From the NCBI GenBank assembly GCA_934120315.1, contig CAKOTX010000019.1, positions 1 to 8,850 on the forward strand: a stretch of DNA of 8,850 nucleotides, read 5' to 3'. Source of the DNA: an uncultured Clostridia bacterium (GTDB taxonomy: Bacteria; Bacillota; Clostridia; TANB77; CAG-508). This document shows positions 6,070-8,850 of the stretch, piece after piece. The notes beneath the pieces are model-generated. The model searched no databases. It saw only the letters and a program-made list of their open reading frames with translations, and was not told the origin of the DNA. Each line of letters starts with the position of its first letter. Position 1 is the first letter of the stretch. Position numbers and translations under genes: made by a program.

Positions 6070-7329
6070 ATGCCAAGAGTAATAGTAGTAGGAGGAGGTC
6101 CTGCTGGAATGATGGCTGCAATAACAGCAGCAGAGAATGGAAATGATGTAACGATAATAGAAAAGATGCCATCATTTGGAAAAAAATTATTAATAACAGG
6201 AAAAGGCAGATGTAATATTACAAGTTCATTATATATGAGTGAATTTATAAAAAATACACCTGGAAACGGAAAATTTTTATATAGTGCTTTTCAAAACTAT
6301 ACAAACAAAGATATTATAGAATTTTTAAAAAGAGAAGGGCTTGAGGTAAAAGAAGAAAGAGGAAACAGAATATTTCCAGTTACAGACAAATCAATAGATG
6401 TTTTAGAATGTTTTAAAAGAAGAATAGGCGAGTTGAAAATAAAATGTTTATTAAATACAAGAGTAGAAAAAATATTGATTAAAAGTAACGAAGTATTAGG
6501 AGTAAGAACAGATAAGGAAATAATTCAGACAGATAGTATAATATTAGCAACAGGTGGAAAAAGTTATCCATTAACAGGTTCAACAGGAGATGGATACAAA
6601 ATGGCTAAAGATTTAGGACATACAATAGTTCCAATAAAACCATCATTAGTGCCATTAGAAGTATATGAAAAAGATGAATGTAAAATGTTACAAGGGCTAA
6701 GTCTTAGAAATGTAGGATTAAAAATAATTGATACAGATAGAAAAAAAGAAATTTATAATGATTTTGGAGAAATGGTGTTTACACATTTCGGAATATCTGG
6801 ACCAATTATATTAAGTGGTTCAGCTCATTTGGCAAAATACAAAGATATTGAATATTTAATGAAAAATAAATATATCAAAATTATTATAGATTTAAAACCA
6901 GCACTTACAGAAGAACAATTAGATGATAGAATTTTAAGAGATTTTAAAGAGTTTAAAAATAAGCAATTTAAACATAGCCTAGATAAATTATTGCCACAAA
7001 AAATGATTCCACTAATTATAGAATTATCTAGAATAGATGAGAATAAGAGAGTAAATGAAGTGACAAAAGAAGAGAGAAAAACATTAATTCAATTACTAAA
7101 AAACTTTACTATTACGATAAAACAATTTAGACCAGTAGAAGAAGCAATAATTACATGTGGTGGTATTAATACAAAAGAAATTAATCCTAAAACGATGGAA
7201 TCTAAAATAATAAAAGGATTATATTTTGCAGGAGAAATAATAGATGTAGATGCGTATACAGGTGGATTTAATTTACAAATAGCATATTCTACTGGATATA
7301 CTGCAGGAGCAAGTATATCAGGAGAGTAA
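6070..7329 (+). CDS. HI0933/YhiN-family FAD-dependent oxidoreductase
   Basis: A 419-residue protein of usual family length. The N-terminal dinucleotide-binding fold has GGGPAG (8-13) and the ribose-binding Glu31. Family blocks follow: GKKLLITGKGRCNIT (37-51), RIFPVTDKS (100-108), ATGGKSYPLTGSTGDGY (160-176), FTHFGISGP (237-245), TCGGI (362-366) and the C-terminal FAD site FAGEIIDVDAYTGGFNLQIA (386-405). The family includes E. coli YhiN and clostridial BaiN, the latter reported to act in bile-acid dehydroxylation. Most members have no established substrate, and the sequence does not show that this one acts on bile acids; no other bai-type gene is nearby. It is cytosolic, with no signal peptide. 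GAGAGGTGG lies just before the ATG. The next gene starts 10 bases after the stop, so the two form one transcript. Confidence 0.92.
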   Translation: MPRVIVVGGGPAGMMAAITAAENGNDVTIIEKMPSFGKKLLITGKGRCNITSSLYMSEFIKNTPGNGKFLYSAFQNYTNKDIIEFLKREGLEVKEERGNRIFPVTDKSIDVLECFKRRIGELKIKCLLNTRVEKILIKSNEVLGVRTDKEIIQTDSIILATGGKSYPLTGSTGDGYKMAKDLGHTIVPIKPSLVPLEVYEKDECKMLQGLSLRNVGLKIIDTDRKKEIYNDFGEMVFTHFGISGPIILSGSAHLAKYKDIEYLMKNKYIKIIIDLKPALTEEQLDDRILRDFKEFKNKQFKHSLDKLLPQKMIPLIIELSRIDENKRVNEVTKEERKTLIQLLKNFTITIKQFRPVEEAIITCGGINTKEINPKTMESKIIKGLYFAGEIIDVDAYTGGFNLQIAYSTGYTAGASISGE

Positions 7330-7339
7330 AAGGAGAATT

Positions 7340-7984
7340 ATGGAAGAATTTACAACTATATTAAATGATGAAATAGCAGAGATTGTTGAGAAAAAATCAA
7401 GATTTATTGCAAATATTTATCATGTAGAAAATGTTGAAGAAGCAGAAGAAAAGATAAGAGTTACAAAGAAAAAGTATTATGACGCCAAACACAATTGTAT
7501 AGCTTATAGAGTTATAGAAAGTGGAAAAGTTGTTGAAAAAGCTAGTGATGATGGAGAACCTTCTGGAACAGCAGGTGGACCAATGTTAAATATTCTACAA
7601 AAAAATAATTTGTGCAATTTAGTAGTTGTTGTAACTAGATATTTTGGCGGGATTTTGCTAGGAACAGGTGGATTGGTAAGAGCTTATTCAGATGCAACGC
7701 AAAAAGCAATAGCTAAAAGCACAAAAGTTCAAAAAGTAAAAGGAATAGAGATAAAAGTAGAATTAGAGTATCCTAATTTAGAAATATTCAAATATTATTG
7801 TAAAAATAAAGGAATAAATATCGTAAAGTTAGAATATAGCGAAGATATAATGGCAAATCTTGAAATGGAAGAGAATGTAAAAAACATTTTTTTAAGAGAT
7901 ATCGAAGCAAAAACACTCAATATAAAGAATTATAAGATTATGGAAATGAAATATATATCGAAATTTGTAGAAAAAAGTAATTAA
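7340..7984 (+). CDS. yigZ: YigZ/YvyE (IMPACT, UPF0029) family protein
   Basis: A 214-residue protein, normal for the family. The N-terminal domain has the conserved KSRFIA (18-23), DAKHNCIAYR (48-57), SDDGEPSGTAGGP (69-81) and the UPF0029 signature TRYFGGILLGTGGLVRAY (99-116). Residues 130-214 form the smaller C-terminal domain (DUF1949 type). The fold resembles ribosomal S5 domain 2-like proteins; eukaryotic IMPACT binds GCN1, while the bacterial role is unsettled and possibly linked to translation. AAAAGGAG overlaps the stop of the flavoprotein gene and ends five bases before the ATG, so translation may be coupled. A hairpin without a T run (7987-8001) follows the stop, so where the transcript ends is unclear and read-through into spo0A is possible. 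Confidence 0.92.
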   Translation: MEEFTTILNDEIAEIVEKKSRFIANIYHVENVEEAEEKIRVTKKKYYDAKHNCIAYRVIESGKVVEKASDDGEPSGTAGGPMLNILQKNNLCNLVVVVTRYFGGILLGTGGLVRAYSDATQKAIAKSTKVQKVKGIEIKVELEYPNLEIFKYYCKNKGINIVKLEYSEDIMANLEMEENVKNIFLRDIEAKTLNIKNYKIMEMKYISKFVEKSN

Positions 7985-7986
7985 CA

Positions 7987-8001
7987 TGGAAAAACTTTCC
8001 A
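7987..8001. repeat. Inverted repeat upstream of the spo0A promoter
   Basis: TGGAAA-AAC-TTTCCA, perfect 6-bp arms with a 3-base centre, begins 3 bases after the yigZ stop and ends 9 bases before the -35 box. It is followed by A residues rather than T, so it is not a + strand terminator. On the - strand it would end in a T run, but no - strand gene is visible. It shares 12 of 15 bases with the repeat at 8046-8060. Confidence 0.5.
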
Positions 8002-8010
8002 AAAAAACTA

Positions 8011-8039
8011 TTGCAAATTCCTTTCTGATGTATTATAAT
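8011..8039 (+). promoter_or_regulatory. Sigma-A-type promoter of spo0A
   Basis: TTGCAA at 8011-8016, a 17-base spacer and perfect TATAAT at 8034-8039, placing the transcription start near 8046. No clear Spo0A box (TGTCGAA) or sigma-H promoter is seen in the 100 bases before the gene, in contrast to the dual control known in Bacillus. Confidence 0.75.
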
Positions 8040-8045
8040 CAAAAT

Positions 8046-8060
8046 TGTAAAAAATTTACA
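8046..8060. repeat. Inverted repeat at the spo0A transcription start
   Basis: TGTAAA-AAA-TTTACA, perfect 6-bp arms with a 3-base centre, begins 6 bases after the -10 box. It is placed as an operator over the transcription start, or as a small hairpin in the 5' leader ahead of the AGGAGG at 8073-8078. Confidence 0.5.
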
Positions 8061-8086
8061 GTAGAAAAAATTAGGAGGAAAAAAGC

Positions 8087-8850
8087 ATGAGAGAAAAAAT
8101 CACAGTTTTAATTGCAGATGACAATCAAGAATTTAGCATGACATTAGCTACATATCTAAAGAACCAAGATGATATGGTTGTAGTAGGAAGGGCAAAGGAT
8201 GGTAATGAAGCCTTAGATATGATACCTAATTTAATGCCAGACGTAGTACTACTTGATGTAATAATGCCACATCTAGATGGAATAGGAGTTTTAGAAAAGT
8301 TAAATATGATAAAAATGAGTAAAAAGCCAATCTGCATAATGTTATCAGCAGTAGGACAAGACAAAATTACAAGAAGAGCAGTTGAATTAGGAGCAGAATA
8401 CTATGTTGTAAAACCATTTGATATTGACTTATTGATTTCAAGGATTAGAGAGTTTAAAAATTATAAACCAATTCCAAGCAATAATTTTATTTCAAGAGAA
8501 AATTCTATGGCAAGACAACAATATATAGAGATATCAAGTGGTCAAGAGAAAAATGAAGAAAATTTGGAAGCTCTAGTTACAAATATTATTCATGAAGTTG
8601 GAGTACCAGCACATATAAAAGGATATCAATATTTACGTGAGGCCATTATCATGGTGGTTAATGATATTGATGTGATTAATCAAATTACTAAAAGCTTATA
8701 TCCTAAGATTGCTGATAAATTTGATACAACACCAAGCCGTGTAGAGCGTGCAATTCGACATGCAATTGAAGTTGCTTGGGGAAGAGGACAACAAGATGTA
8801 GTTGAAAATATATTTGGCTATACAATTTCAGCAGCTAAAGGAAAGCCAAC
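8087..8850 (+). CDS. spo0A: Stage 0 sporulation response regulator Spo0A, 3' partial
   Basis: 254 full codons are visible. By comparison with B. subtilis Spo0A (267 residues), roughly 15-20 C-terminal residues are missing. The receiver domain (1-125 or so) has the acidic pair Asp11-Asp12, phospho-acceptor Asp57 in LLDVIMP, Ser87 in MLSA and Lys109 in VVKPF, so it should be phosphorylatable. A variable linker (126-158) precedes the Spo0A-type effector domain with HEVGVPAHIKGYQYLREAI (169-187) and the DNA-reading TTPSRVERAIRHAIEVAWGRG (214-234), ending at AAKGKP. Phosphorylated Spo0A binds 0A boxes and commits cells to sporulation. AGGAGG lies eight bases before the ATG. The usual upstream neighbour spoIVB is absent; yigZ is there instead. 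Arginine codons switch from AGA/AGG in the receiver to CGT/CGA in the effector domain. Confidence 0.97.
   Translation, partial: MREKITVLIADDNQEFSMTLATYLKNQDDMVVVGRAKDGNEALDMIPNLMPDVVLLDVIMPHLDGIGVLEKLNMIKMSKKPICIMLSAVGQDKITRRAVELGAEYYVVKPFDIDLLISRIREFKNYKPIPSNNFISRENSMARQQYIEISSGQEKNEENLEALVTNIIHEVGVPAHIKGYQYLREAIIMVVNDIDVINQITKSLYPKIADKFDTTPSRVERAIRHAIEVAWGRGQQDVVENIFGYTISAAKGKP

Noticed and set aside
6070..7329. Naming the flavoprotein BaiN with a role in bile-acid conversion
   Set aside because: The family is broad, its members are mostly of unknown substrate, and no other bile-acid genes are nearby.

Overview
This is a strongly AT-rich window in which every supported gene lies on the + strand. 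Most genes start with a strong AGGAGG-type ribosome binding site. Promoters fit a sigma-A pattern with 17-bp spacing, and arginine is coded almost only by AGA. A Spo0A gene, together with acyl-CoA synthetase and HI0933-type proteins of clostridial character, points to an endospore-forming or recently spore-forming low-GC Firmicute. I infer an uncultured gut Clostridia lineage, because the first gene resembles large surface-protein families I associate with such genomes. The species cannot be fixed from the sequence alone.

Layout: (1) 1-868 is the 3' part of a gene for a protein with a formylglycine-generating-enzyme/C-type-lectin-like C-terminal domain, followed by a terminator. Its last 35 or so codons look like the variable region of a diversity-generating retroelement target. 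(2) 1040-3451 is a likely two-gene unit: a TetR-family repressor and a long-chain acyl-CoA synthetase 19 bases downstream, with a promoter, a FadR-like half operator and a terminator. (3) 3488-4663 is a monocistronic gene for an uncharacterised coiled-coil, Lys/Glu-rich protein with its own promoter and terminator. (4) 4705-4963 is a tRNA-His/tRNA-Gln transcription unit with promoter and terminator. (5) 5011-5926 is a dinD homologue whose promoter carries a LexA-box-like palindrome between -35 and -10. (6) 6014-7984 is a two-gene unit: an HI0933/YhiN-type flavoprotein and a YigZ/IMPACT-family protein. (7) 8011-8850 is spo0A, cut by the window end, with a consensus-like promoter flanked by two similar 15-bp inverted repeats.

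The genes are mostly separate transcription units of housekeeping and regulatory character: fatty-acid activation and its likely repressor, translation (two tRNAs), DNA-damage response (dinD), flavin redox chemistry, and commitment to sporulation (Spo0A). No CRISPR array, insertion sequence, reverse transcriptase or rRNA is visible. The points most worth a second look are the paired inverted repeats at spo0A, the DGR-like codon pattern at the end of the first gene, and the SOS-type box at dinD.
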